A stretch of 64,000 bases of DNA from positions 15,001 through 79,000 of the forward strand of contig JAXRKP010000859.1 in assembly GCA_037039925.1 (NCBI GenBank), given 5' to 3'. Below the pieces are notes generated by a model. The model did no database searches, had not been told where the DNA came from, and worked only from the letters and a program-made list of their open reading frames with translations. Below are positions 47,632 to 64,000 of the stretch, one piece after another. Every line of letters starts with the position of its first letter. Position 1 is the first letter of the stretch. This DNA comes from Doris montereyensis (Eukaryota > Mollusca > Gastropoda > Nudibranchia > Dorididae). Both the position numbers and the translations under genes were made by a program.

Positions 47632-47950
47632 ATCGTTTTACCCACATCCCAACTAAGGTGATCTCGAGATTTTTGATTCTGATATTACCCACATCCCATC
47701 CCCAACAAGGTGATCTCGAAATTTTGGTTTTGATATTACCCACATCCCAACAAGGTGATCTCGAAATTTTGATTTTGATATTACCCACATCCCCAACTAA
47801 GGTGGTCTCGAGATTTTGGTTTTGATATTATCCACATCCCACATCCCAAAAAACTCCAAAAGACTTTTCAAACCTGCCACGTCGGGTTTAAACCCATGAC
47901 CTTCTGATTGAGAGGCCGACATCTTGCCTCTGGACCACCGAACCCTGGAC
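47632..47950 (-). mobile_element. SINE family B copy with amplified 3' end
   Basis: The 3' end motif (ATTACCCACATCCC, AACAAGGTGATCTCGA, ATTTTGATTTTGAT) is present four times in tandem at 47638-47840, then the head GGTTTAAACCCATGACCTTC and TTGCCTCTGGACCACCG. Confidence 0.78.
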
Positions 47951-48065
47951 AAGACGCATGTTAGTTGTCTGTTTCAGGTCCACCACAAGGTGAGAAATAC
48001 GTGGAAAAAATGAAAGGAGAGAAATGGGAACTACCACAACGCTACCAGCACCGCCCGCCAGTCAA

Positions 48066-48330
48066 CTTCCTTCAAGGCCGTTACGGCCCATAGAGCCGGA
48101 GCGTATCCTAGTTTCTGTAGCGTGAAGCGAAACAGGTGATAATAACCACCTCCTGGCCAGGACGCTAGTCTGACGCAGGTTTTTACTCCTAAGCCAGTGC
48201 CTGCACCCATTTGCACCTGGGTAGAGTGGGGGGCATGTGTGTTAAGTGCCTTTCCCAGGAAGTAACACAACGACCTCATGATCCCCAGTCCGACAGCCTA
48301 ACCCTCGGCCACCGACACCACAGCAGCACC
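48066..48330 (-). mobile_element. SINE family A copy, nearly full length
   Basis: GGCCGTTACGGCCCATAGAG, AAACAGGTGATAATAACCAC, CATTTGCACCTGGGTAGAG, CTCATGATCCCCAGTCCGAC, CTCGGCCACCGACACC. Confidence 0.85.
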
Positions 48331-49095
48331 CGCCACCCACTCACCCATGGCATTGGGACTGAGTGGCTAGCCTCCATACCATCAACTACATGCGGGGATC
48401 TCTACGTGGTTTATGTGTAAACAACAAAATGACGGACAGCTAATGGAAAAGAAGGAAAAGGTAGAAGCAAGATTAGTAGTACTGTCGACTCCGGTTAAAC
48501 GCAACACAACGGGAGCGGCAAAGTTGTTGCGATTATCCGAAGTTGCGATAAACCAAATTTCACTGGGACCCCAGTTTTTAAGGTCATTTGAGTATATAGG
48601 TGACTAGTTATATGTTGTAATATTGTTTGCATAGATAACTTTGCCCTTTAAGTTTCAAGGAGTTTAACCGTCATGAACATTCTCATCTGGGTAAAAGTTG
48701 TATGCCTTCAAACAGATACTACACAGCAGCACAATCATACTACACTAATTCGGTTTATACCATATGTTGAATTAGTAAGCTACAACGTTTGCAGCATGTG
48801 ATAAGTGATGTCACTCCCTTTGATCTGATAGGTATGTCAGCGAGGCTGCCCACTCAGCTTATTCGCTGGGGAAAGTTATGTGTTACATAATCTATCGTAC
48901 ATTACTATGCTGACCAGCTGTCTGAGTCTTCTATGCAAGGCTGATTGCGCCTTTTACTATCTGCTGGACTCACAATCAGCGTCAGTACTGTCAGACCATT
49001 GTATCATTACGGTTGTTAGGTAGACATGCAGGAATCGTTTAGCAAAGTGTGAAGTTAGAAAAATATGAGGCAAGGTGTCTCCAGGGTTGTGATTA
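48331..49095. other. Intergenic single-copy sequence
   Basis: No gene is supported; a 64-codon plus frame at 48413-48607 has no family resemblance or splice context. Confidence 0.45.
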
Positions 49096-49099
49096 TCTG

Positions 49100-49400
49100 A
49101 AGTTAGTTGTGATTAATCAGTAACTTTTATATAGAATTAATTTCCCTAAATGGAGAACCACTGGAAAATATGGACAGATTTTGCTACCTAGGTAGCATGA
49201 TTGATGACAAGGAGATGTGTACAGAAGGCACAAGAAGCATTTTTAAGCCATAACAAGGAAGGCAATAACAAGTATGGTCCAGCAAGAGTTTACCATAAAG
49301 AATCAAATTAAGGATTTTTAACTCAAATATCAAGTCAGTGCTAACATAATACAATCATTCAAAATTAGATGTCTGAGGAGAGATGAAGAAGACGAGTCAA
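49100..49400 (+). pseudogene. LINE reverse-transcriptase fragment
   Basis: The translation around 49140 gives NGEPLENMDRFCYLGSMIDD, KEMCTEGTRS; F-C-Y-L-G-S-M-I is a hallmark of the RT thumb region. Stops follow soon after. Confidence 0.72.
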
Positions 49401-49439
49401 ACATGGAAATCTATTGAGAGGCTTGCCCAGGAGAGAGGA

Positions 49440-50355
<916 letters not shown>

Positions 50356-50359
50356 CAAC

Positions 50360-51730
50360 GGCATAGGCCGGGACAGATTGATGGAGAGACACAGACAGGT
50401 ACAACCAAGATAATTATACAAGACAGACTGAGATGACAGAGAAGGGAGGATAAACATACAGACATATAGATAGACATACTTCAAACCACCTAAATATACA
50501 TATCGTAATGACATAAGACAAACACACACAGATGGACAAACATAAAGAAGCTGACAGACAGATAAACAAACAAACAGAAAAGAGAACAATTTTTTAAAAC
50601 CAAAAAAAATCTCCCTGCATGATATAAATTAAATGTATTTATTATTATAATATATCATAATATATAGCAGCACTATGCTCCGTATAAAAACCAGGATTGA
50701 TGCAAAACTACGTGAAAATGAAATATCAAAAAAAGGAAGAAAAACAAAACGCGACAAAAAAAGAAATCCCATTCCAAATTATGTATTGAGGATAGAAGTA
50801 TGACCTATATATGTATATCATTAATCATGTATACATATAGATGTATACATTTTTATGAGCTACTTAAGAACAGAAACATAACTACTTCAAGTACTACAGT
50901 CGTATACATATAATAATATATATAATTTGCTACGTAATACTAAGAATGATACAAATCTAAATAAATCATCCAAACAAATAAAATCCAGTGCCATTGAGCA
51001 AAACGAGGCTTTGTATGCATGGGTGATAATTATCGTAATATTAGAAACACAACAACAAAACCATGCTAAAGAATTATTAATGATATTAGTGAAAAGAGAA
51101 TTAATACTTTCATCAAAACACTCTAGGAAGAAAAAGGAAAAAGATGCATGTAATGTCATTACAAAAACTTTGGCCGTGAAAACCACAGAACAAGACCCCC
51201 TCCAAAAAAAAGAAAGAAAGAAAGCCTAACGGGTGACATGATATGAAAAAACTCTTTGATAAAATCATCTCATATGCATGTTATGTTACATAAATATGAA
51301 TACGATTTTCTCAAAAGTGATATATGATAACGCAGTGATTCCAGAGTGAAAAAGTATTTAAGGAGACCATTAAATTTGTCCCTCATACTCATAGAGTAAA
51401 GGCGCACAAACAAAAGAAGCTCACACACAAGAATATGGTAGGTAGGTCGCGTTAGTTATGTTGGTATACAAATGAGACAAATTATTGCATGAAACAAAGT
51501 GAAAAACAAACAAAAATTTCAGCTGCATTAGCTGATTGGTTTTTCCTATTTCGCACACTTCCAAAGTCACAGCAGTATTGCAAATTTGTTAAAAACAAAT
51601 ATTTTGAAAACCAAAAAGAAACCAAAAGGAAAACTTAAATAATTTCAGTTCAACACTATTATGACGTTCCATGACCTTTTCTTGAAAATTTCTTTATAAA
51701 TATAATATCATTTTCATGATGGCGATTCAA
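50360..51730. other. Intergenic AT-rich sequence
   Basis: No gene, repeat or RNA recognised. A 100-codon plus frame at 50927-51229 is Lys-rich without family resemblance. Confidence 0.45.
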
Positions 51731-51731
51731 T

Positions 51732-51812
51732 TCATTGAAATTCACCCAATCCACCATAGCGGTGATCTAAGGGTGAATTAAGAAAGAGGAAACAGCTCGC
51801 CAACTGCCCACT
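51732..51812 (+). mobile_element. SINE-like family C fragment
   Basis: GAAATTCACCCAATCCACCA, GGTGATCTAAGGGTGAATTA, GAGGAAACAGC, CGCCAACTGCCCA, with the middle deleted. Confidence 0.7.
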
Positions 51813-51844
51813 AAAAACCAATATCCTCATTTTGAAAATTTCCA

Positions 51845-52025
51845 TCAGGAAGTCTCATTTTTATAGGGCCTGTATGATAAATAACGTGTAATCACAAACA
51901 TAGATACCATAGATCAGGAAGTCTCATTTTGATAGGGCCTGTATGATAAATAACGTGTAATCACAAACATTTTTATAGGGCCTGTATGATAAATAACGTG
52001 TAATCACAAACATAGATACCATTGT
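51845..52025. repeat. About 65-bp tandem repeat, 2.5 to 3 copies
   Basis: CAGGAAGTCTCATTTT, ATAGGGCCTGTATGATAAAT and AACGTGTAATCACAAACAT recur. Confidence 0.92.
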
Positions 52026-52284
52026 AGATGATACTTTATTGTGACACCCATGATTTTATACCAAATTGCTCCTAAAACGCTTCTCTGGATCTTTTTCTGG
52101 TTGTTGTCGTGTTGAAACAAACGACTTGTATTAGTCTAAAGTTCATAGACAAATCTTACATATGACTTGTAGAATACTTCACATTGAACATTAGAGGGAC
52201 ATTAGTAATAAGAAAAAAATTGAATTTGGCATTTGTAAGTCTTATGCAACTTTAACAGGATTTCAACTTGGCTCTATTTTCTTC

Positions 52285-52540
52285 TTAGTAAAAATCTATG
52301 CAATTTCCTCTCTCCTCTTCTTAAAATATATCTATGCAATTTCCCTCTCTCCTCTTCTTCTAAAAATATATCTATGCAATTTCCTCTCTCTTCTTCTAAA
52401 AATATATCTATGCAATTTCCTCTCTCTTCTTCTAAAAATATATCTATGCAATTTCTTCTCTAAAAATATATCTATGCTTCTTCTTAAAACATATCTATGT
52501 AATTTCCTCTCTCCTCTTCTTAAAAAATATCTATGCAATA
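52285..52540. repeat. About 34-bp tandem repeat
   Basis: About seven units of TTCTAAAAATATATCTATGC and AATTTCCTCTCTC. Confidence 0.92.
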
Positions 52541-53045
52541 ACCACACATTTTTTTTATTTAATTTAAAAACAAGAAAAGGGAGAAATTCGTGAAGAGTCA
52601 AATGGGGTTGCAAAATAGAGGGAAAAAGTGGTACGGAAGATCAACTGAAAAAAGACAAAAGATTATGAAACTATTGAAACGGTAAAATCATTTTAAGGCA
52701 GGTAGTAACCTGACTTAATCAAGAAAAAGTTTCTGTGCGTTGGTAAACGGTCTAAAACATTTGACACAGATAACCACAACCAAAGCACTCTCATAAAAAA
52801 TTCCCCAAATTCCCCAAACCTTCTTTTCTTTTTTCTTCCTTTCATTATTCCTTAATGTATTTTAATCACCATATCCATATTGTTTTTTTACCCTGACAGG
52901 TACACAGTAGACATAAATGTAACAGTCTTGTTAATTTCTTCAAAATGTCTGTCTAACTCATATATTGCATCAGGGTTTCTTGAAAGACAGCAGGCATTCA
53001 AGAATGAGACAGTGATCAAAAGATAAATTTTCTTCTTCTTTCTTT

Positions 53046-53110
53046 CATTGAAATTTACCCCGTCCACCATATGCGCTGATCTCAGGGTGTATTAAGAGGA
53101 AATAAAGACG
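53046..53110 (+). mobile_element. SINE-like family C fragment
   Basis: GAAATTTACCCCGTCCACCA, GCTGATCTCAGGGTGTATTA. Confidence 0.7.
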
Positions 53111-53202
53111 AGAGAAAGAAAGACAGGTGAAAATAAAGAAAAGCATTCTGTGAACAAGAGGTCATGTGGAGATCCGAGTCGGTCTGGCATCAAAACTATG
53201 AT

Positions 53203-53280
53203 TGGAAGGAAGGAAGGAAGGAAGGAAGGAAGGAAGGAAGGAAGGAAGGAAGGAAGGAAGGAAGGAAGGAAGGAAGGAAG
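53203..53280. repeat. (GGAA)n microsatellite
   Basis: About 19 units of GGAA. GGAA arrays can bind ETS factors in other animals; no gene is adjacent here. Confidence 0.95.
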
Positions 53281-53394
53281 GTGCTAGGAATGTTAGCAAA
53301 GTCACAACCATTTGCACACATGATGGCTGCCTTTTTGTTAGAATAACTAACATCAACGGCAAGAGATAATAATAATGACTTGACCTTGGCAAAG

Positions 53395-53515
53395 TCAGAT
53401 AGAAAGGTACAATAGTTTCATATATCAGATAGAAAGGTACAATAGTTTCATATATCAGATAGAAAGGTACAATAGTTTCATATATCAGATAGAAAGGTAC
53501 AATAGTTTCATATTT
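53395..53515. repeat. 31-bp tandem repeat, four copies
   Basis: CAGATAGAAAGGTACAATAG, TTTCATATAT. Confidence 0.95.
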
Positions 53516-53587
53516 TTATTGCAAAGTCAGTAGAAAAAAAAAAGAAAAAGAAGAAGACATGAATGAAAGAATGTGAAAATGGATTTT

Positions 53588-53785
53588 GCTGAAATTTACC
53601 CCTCCACAGTGATCTCAGGATTATTTAAGAGGAAACAGCAATTCGTTTTCAATTGAAATTTATCCTGTTCACCGTATGCGGTGATCTCAGGGTGAATACC
53701 GAGGAAAAAGCAAGTTGAAACACTACAAGTGAAAGAGTGAAAAGGAAAGAAGTAGGACTTACCAGCATCCCCCGCCTTTCCTGTG
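53588..53785 (+). mobile_element. Two SINE-like family C copies head to tail
   Basis: A truncated copy at 53588-53642, then a fuller one at 53650-53785 (GAAATTTATCCTGTTCACCG, GGTGATCTCAGGGTGAATAC, AAGTAGGACTTACCAGCAT). Confidence 0.75.
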
Positions 53786-54532
53786 AATATACCCCGGGGA
53801 AAAATTGTGCCTCATTTTTTGACACTGATGTTTTATATATTGTATCTTGTCTTAATTTCATTAAATACGTATGTATATGGACATAATATGCATACATCTA
53901 CACGTGTGTGACTCAGTATATGCACACGCTCAATCAATAGGTAGCGCATGACATCATGATGTAAGGAATAACACTACAGCACGGCGATGGTGTGTTACTA
54001 TTGTCACTGTGTACAGTGATGACAAAACATTCAACAAACAAACAAACAAATAAACAAAGAAAGAAGAAAAATGATTATGAAGAGAACAACTAGATCTACA
54101 CCATAAAATGGTAGTCGTAAACATGCCACACTTGAAAAAGAAACCCAAGAAATTAAAATAAGGGGACATATTTGCATACTGTAGGTTCTCTAAAAACGGG
54201 GTTGGAAAAATCTTTAAAATACGCGCACACACACACACATCATTCGAAGACTTTTAAAAATATAATAATAGTATGAAAATATAATTAAGTATGTAACACA
54301 GTAGAGTTTTTCATGAGAGATCATTATAGAACAGGTGTATCACAACATGAATCTAGCTCAGATCACTAACAAACATTTTCTTTATTCTGCAATTGCCTAA
54401 GATGACAAAATCAGAGGAGCAAAATGTTATTAATATTAACATAGCAAGTAACTAGTTTGAAGACAATAAAAAGAATCATATATATACATACACAAGTACA
54501 AAGGGAGGGAAAGAGGGAGGGAGCAGGGGGGG

Positions 54533-54715
<183 letters not shown>

Positions 54716-54719
54716 AGTA

Positions 54720-55980
54720 AAAAAGACAAAATGGGAAAGAGAAAAAACCACGGTTTAACAAGTCAGTTTGAAAATACTATTACAACTGTTGAGTTCTCAA
54801 CATGGAAGATTTCATTTTACACTGATTGGTATATAAAGTCAATCTCCGTTTAAAAAGAGTGAAGAAACCAGAGAAACGACGGTTTAAAATCTCTGCATCT
54901 AAAAGAGTTCCTGAAGCAATAACACCTGCAGAAACAGTGCATTATATGGCAAAAGTCAAACAAAAGAAAAGAGAAAAAACCCCCGAAAACATAAAAATAA
55001 AGACATACGTTTCCAGTTTTCCTGCAACCTGAATTTATAGACAGTTGCTCTTTTATTCATTTTAAAAATGTTTGTCAGATCTTCTTTCCTCTTATAACTG
55101 TAAAGTAACAGGCATCCTAAGTGATACAATCTTTACAAGTCTAAATAAACAAAGATTAATAAAAATCAATTTAACTGGGAAAAATTAATATTGATCTGAC
55201 CAATGCTGATATTGGCAATGCAAAATCGTTAATGTGGGACTTGTTTGAATTTGAGTTAAAATAAAATTATCAATGACTTCATCCAGCCAACTGTAAATGT
55301 AAAAATGGCAAATAGAAATTAAACATCAATTATAAAAAATAAAAAGAAGAAAAATGTTGTTTTCCTTTTTGAAAATAAGTGCAAAACATTATGTTATACG
55401 AAATAACAGATTTTGCATATGATGCATGGAAGCAAGAATGACACGGCGATGTAATATATAAAATAGAAATATCAGTGATGGAGGTGTGTCCACTACAAGA
55501 GAATATGAACATTTCAGCGGTTCAAGCTCTATCATTTATTGTTAACTTTTGACATTGTAAAAAGTAGTTTACAAATTGAAAAGGACATCCATCTAATCAT
55601 AGTAGAATAAAGTAAGCAATACAATCAGATTGATGTCCAAAATCACGTCACTCTCTTTCTCTCTTAGCCAATCACCGCTATTTAATCACAGGTTGAATAC
55701 AGCAGTCATATTATATGAAAAACAGAACCGATATAGTTGCGCTTATTTCGAACAGAGAGACACAAGACATTGAAACACAAGACATTGAAACACAAGACAT
55801 TGAAACACAAAACATTGAAACGATGCAATAAAGAAATTTCTAAAGAGAAAGCATGGAATGTATAGAGATTACATTTTAAGAATGACAAATATGTCTTCAT
55901 TATAAGTCCTTGAAGCTTTTAGAAAGGTGGAATGTTTTGTCTATTTTTTTAAACAACATCGATTTATAGTAAGAATAACG
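54720..55980. other. Intergenic AT-rich sequence
   Basis: Holds a 15-bp repeat CACAAGACATTGAAA, four copies at 55761-55820. No gene signal. Confidence 0.5.
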
Positions 55981-55981
55981 T

Positions 55982-56215
55982 TTGGCCTGGACTCCCCTGT
56001 AAAAAACCAAGGGATCTTGAACGTGCACAGTGTTGTGATCTGCACATGGGACCTCCTTTTTATCACTTATCTCTGATGGGACTAGAGTGTCAATCCACCT
56101 ACCTGGATCAGGTTGGACTCCAAAAAATAACTCAAGAAAATGTTTTCAACCTATCAGAGCAAGAACCCACAACCTTACGATTGAGAGGCCGACACCTTTG
56201 CCTCTGAACCACACA
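55982..56215 (-). mobile_element. SINE family B copy, 3' end truncated
   Basis: TGGACTCCCCTGTAAAAAAC, CTGCACATGGGACCTCCTTT, TTGCCTCTGAACCAC. Confidence 0.78.
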
Positions 56216-56530
56216 GAATCTACTTGTCAAAACTTGTATTGCAACAACATGAAAACTTTAAAAAAGATGGCATCTTGCTTGGGCAGTAAATGAGAAACTC
56301 AAACACACAAACAATAAACTCTCTTGCACGTTTGACTTGTACGAAAAATTTGTTGGCAGATGGGATGCATGATAGATAGTTACAGCGTAAATCTGACACA
56401 CAAAGATAGATCTTCTCAAATTCATTGAGAAAGAATCAAGGACATTAACGTGAAATTGTATAGGAAAGAGTATAATTTCTTTAGACAAATATGCAATCCT
56501 CTGCTTGAATGATTATCATGTATACATATC

Positions 56531-56533
<3 letters not shown>

Positions 56534-56589
<56 letters not shown>
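56534..56589. repeat. (TA)n microsatellite
   Basis: About 27 TA units; cruciform-prone. Confidence 0.95.
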
Positions 56590-56592
<3 letters not shown>

Positions 56593-57027
56593 ACTACCAC
56601 TTAGAGGCACAGTGAGTGTAAATGTATTTTTATATTTCAACGGTTAAATACACAACAGACAGATCAGATCAGAAACGAGAAAAAACAAACCCTTAAATTT
56701 GACTTCTTTTTAAAAAAATGAGCCACCATTATTGTTATGTCAAATAAAATCAATTCAAAGAGAGAAAAAATAATAAAAGGCAGAAAAAAAAGAAAAGAAA
56801 AAAAAAGAAAGAAAAAAAAAGGCCATCTGATAAACAAACATCGTCAATTTTGACATATTCCCCAATTCCTTAACATAAATAAAATGGAGCATTATAGATT
56901 TGATTATTAAATAAAAAAACAAAATAAAAACAATATTTCAGTGCGATTAAGTACTTAATTATAGTGATCAATTTATTTCCTCTCCCCTAAGCCCCCCTCC
57001 CTCCAGCCCTTGGTATTGCTTGTTTCA

Positions 57028-57085
57028 TTAGAATTTCCTCTGTCCACCATATGCAGTGATCTCAGGGTGGATGAAGAAGTTGATA
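57028..57085 (+). mobile_element. SINE-like family C fragment
   Basis: GAATTTCCTCTGTCCACCAT, GCAGTGATCTCAGGGTG. Confidence 0.65.
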
Positions 57086-57357
57086 TATAATTAAGTTGAA
57101 ATTATACACAGAGCTCAAAAGGACTATCTTGATGTTTTCTTTAGTTATCAGCTTTAATTTTGAGGACTCTGGAGAAAGTTTTCTATTTGACCAGACCTCT
57201 AGTCTATCCTCACTTTCTCATCAGCAACTGGAAAATATTCACTAAAATTTCTACCTTTCTGCATTGATAAATACAAGAACAAAAAACAAAACAAAAAAAC
57301 AGCCCACAATGCTCAATGTTTTACCAGTTATAACATAATGCTCTAAGAATAATTCTT

Positions 57358-57416
57358 TCTTTCTTTCTTTCTTTTTTAGCTCCTGTTCTACCTTCCAGTG
57401 TATGGGTCTTGGAATA
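57358..57416 (-). pseudogene. LINE 3'-end fragment with (AAAG)n tail
   Basis: The reverse complement gives CCCATACACTGGAAGGTAGA, then ACAGGAGCTAAAAAAGAAAG, nearly the 3' end at 43650-43690. This shows the element ends in an A/AAAG-rich tail. Confidence 0.7.
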
Positions 57417-58565
57417 TACACACAAACAAATCACCGTAGTCTTCTCGTCACCTAACATGTTCACCCTAGGGCGGATAACTTAACATGGAGTTATCTCCAC
57501 TTTTTCACGCTGACATCAACATCAACTTTATCATCATGAAAACTGAATGAAGACAAAGGAAACATATAAGGGGCAAAAGCCATCAGATAATCACACAAGC
57601 CCGCTCACTTTAATTTGTCGCATCCAATACCAAGTCATGAGCACTTTGTCTATTTTTTGCTTTTTTATATAAAACATACATGATACAATGTGAGAAAAGA
57701 AATTCATATTACAATATTATATAAAACTAGAAAAGATTTAGTCATGAAACACATCCGCTCTGCATAATAAGGGGAAGTAACTCTAACCGAATAGATGCAA
57801 ATGCTGTTGTAAGTGCCGTGTGTAAAAACAGATGTGAAGAATGATTCACGTGATCCAAGAACAAAGATTTTGAAGGAATGTATTTAAAAATAATTTAATA
57901 CAATCTTAAAAAACTTTGTCGTAGGCAAAGGGATAATGTGAAGCCACCTTTTTGTATATATAAAGCTTCAGTGAGTTCTCCTATCTTTATAACTCGGAAG
58001 AATTTGCTATAAATAGATTAGTCACATGATGATCTACATTGGAAGACACAACCTTTCATTGGCCACCTCATTTCTATATTTGAAAAAAACAACAAACAAA
58101 CAAACAAACAAACAAACAAACAAACCAAGCAAAAAAAACCCAATCCAACTGTTTGCAGAATGTGAATAACAAACAAAAATTGTCCCTCATAGTTTGATCT
58201 TTGCATTGTGTCATTTCATTATTATTATTATTACTGAAAACAATACAATAATCACACAAGAATGTTTCACTGGGGATTGTGTTAATATGCACGTTCACTG
58301 AGCACAGGAAGGGAAGTTATGCAAAGATCAAAAATTGCATTTCTTTTTGCTGGAAATGAATTGAAATTGAGTGTATTTAAAATTAGACTATCGCTTTACT
58401 CTATCAGGTCTACATCTGTGGTACATAAAACCTTTATTATCAGCAGTTGCTGCTGTCACTAAAAGATGTGAGACTAGAAATCTACAACTGCACTCAGAGG
58501 AGCAAAATTAGCTTCCTTCCCCCGCCCTCTCATCCCATAACAGAAATAACCCGTAACATTGAACG
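57417..58565. other. AT-rich sequence, intergenic or long 3' UTR
   Basis: (AAAC)n at 58092-58128. No coding signal. It lies downstream of the villin-like stop in gene sense. Confidence 0.45.
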
Positions 58566-58569
58566 ATTC

Positions 58570-58722
58570 AATTCATTGAAATTTACAGAGTCTACCATAG
58601 AGGGTGATTTTAGGATTAAATTTAAAAAAAGGAAACAGCAAGATAAAAGATAAGTTAAAAACCTAAAGAGGAAAGAAGTAGGATCTAGCAGTAGTGCCCG
58701 CCAACCACCCAGCACCCACAAC
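58570..58722 (+). mobile_element. SINE-like family C copy
   Basis: GAAATTTACAGAGTCTACCA, GGAAACAGCAAGATAAAAGA, AGTAGGATCTAGCAGTAGTG, CGCCAACCACCCA. Confidence 0.78.
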
Positions 58723-59215
58723 GTTAAAAAACATCTCAAAGCAGTTTCAATCCCCAGCAGTCTTCAATCCAGCTACTTTAAGACTCCTTTTATTTATTAC
58801 ATTATATTTGAAGCAAGATGGTAAATATTTACTAATATTGCTTCTTGTAGCCAATGTATCAGTACAATAATCTCAATTACTGTAAACGCTATCATAAAAG
58901 GAGCTCAATTTAAAAAAAAAACAATTTTAAAAATCCCAGAGTTATTCAAAGTCATAAGGTCAGCAGAATTGAATGTTTTCATAATACTATAAATTTAAAT
59001 AAAACAAATATCTAAATGAAGCCATAAATCATATGTCATGATATAAGCCAATAGAAGAATGGCCTGTTCAATGGAAAGCAACGAAAAAATAAGTATCTTT
59101 AAAACAAAACAAAACGATACCAATAAACAAGAAATAATAGAATAAAATTTATACGATGTGGATCTGTTTGTATCTGGGATATGACAAAGGAGACAATTTA
59201 ATAAAACAAAAATCT

Positions 59216-63715
<4,500 letters not shown>

Positions 63716-63719
63716 ACAG

Positions 63720-64000
63720 GCAGGCACGGTTGGTGGTGGATGTCTTTTCATGGTGACGGTTGGTGGTAATGCGTTACCTGTTCACTGTAATGTGTTACCT
63801 TTTCATGGTGACGGTTGGTGGTGTAATGCGTGAGTTACCTGTTCATGGTGACGGTTGGTGGTGTAATGTTACCTTTTATGGGACGGGTTGGTGGTGTAAT
63901 GTTACCTTTTCATGGTGATGGTTTGGTGGTGTACTGTGTTACCTTTTCATGGTGACGGTTGGTGGTGTGTTACCTTTTATGCAGGACGGTTGGTGGTGTA
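63720..64000. repeat. 33- to 37-bp minisatellite at the right edge
   Basis: About eight units of TTACCTTTTCATGGTGACGG and TTGGTGGTGTAATG, continuing past the window. On minus each holds AAAAG|GTAACA. Confidence 0.92.

Noticed and set aside
50927..51229. 100-codon Lys-rich plus frame
   Set aside because: AT-rich sequence, no family resemblance, overlapped by an equally long minus frame.

Overview
This is eukaryotic nuclear DNA from an animal. Genes are split by GT-AG introns of 0.5 to 3 kb, coding exons make up only about 4 percent of the window, and the rest is dominated by simple repeats, long minisatellites, at least four SINE-like families and decayed LINE pieces. The three genes and the character of the repeats suggest a lophotrochozoan, most likely a gastropod mollusc. 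That placement is inference, because no species marker is visible.

Three protein genes can be supported. (1) Positions 1646-7876, plus strand: the 3' part of a voltage-sensor-domain protein of the Hv1 proton channel / TMEM266 family. It shows S3, S4, a coiled coil and a long low-complexity tail; the S1-S2 exons lie to the left of the window. (2) Positions 26937-44793, minus strand: a complete UCHL5 (UCH37) deubiquitinase gene in 11 coding exons, with catalytic Cys, His and Asp visible. The exons total 989 nt. Correcting four apparent one-base losses gives 993 nt, or 330 residues, very close to the 329 of human UCHL5. (3) Positions 59216-63109, minus strand: the last four coding exons of a villin/advillin-type actin-binding protein, ending in a villin headpiece; its 5' part lies to the right of the window. 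I see no functional link between the three genes.

Layout: 1-8.2 kb, Hv-like gene with four different minisatellites in its introns. 8.2-26.8 kb, gene-poor, with GA, AAT and GTA arrays, a 3 kb degenerate GAATGTGT-type array, SINEs, a candidate MITE and a perfect 20-bp hairpin. 26.8-44.8 kb, UCHL5, whose introns hold at least eight distinct arrays, including one derived from its own exon 3. 45-59 kb, gene-poor, with a 910-bp GA tract, LINE remnants and SINEs. 59.2-64 kb, villin-like 3' end with SINE copies clustered in its introns.

Two themes stand out. First, several intronic arrays abut exon borders and repeat splice-site-like motifs in gene-sense orientation; one array is plainly copied from the end of a coding exon. 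Second, all three genes show frame conflicts, most of them explained by one missing base in a short homopolymer. That looks more like consensus error in the assembly than three independent pseudogenes, but only reads or cDNA can decide.
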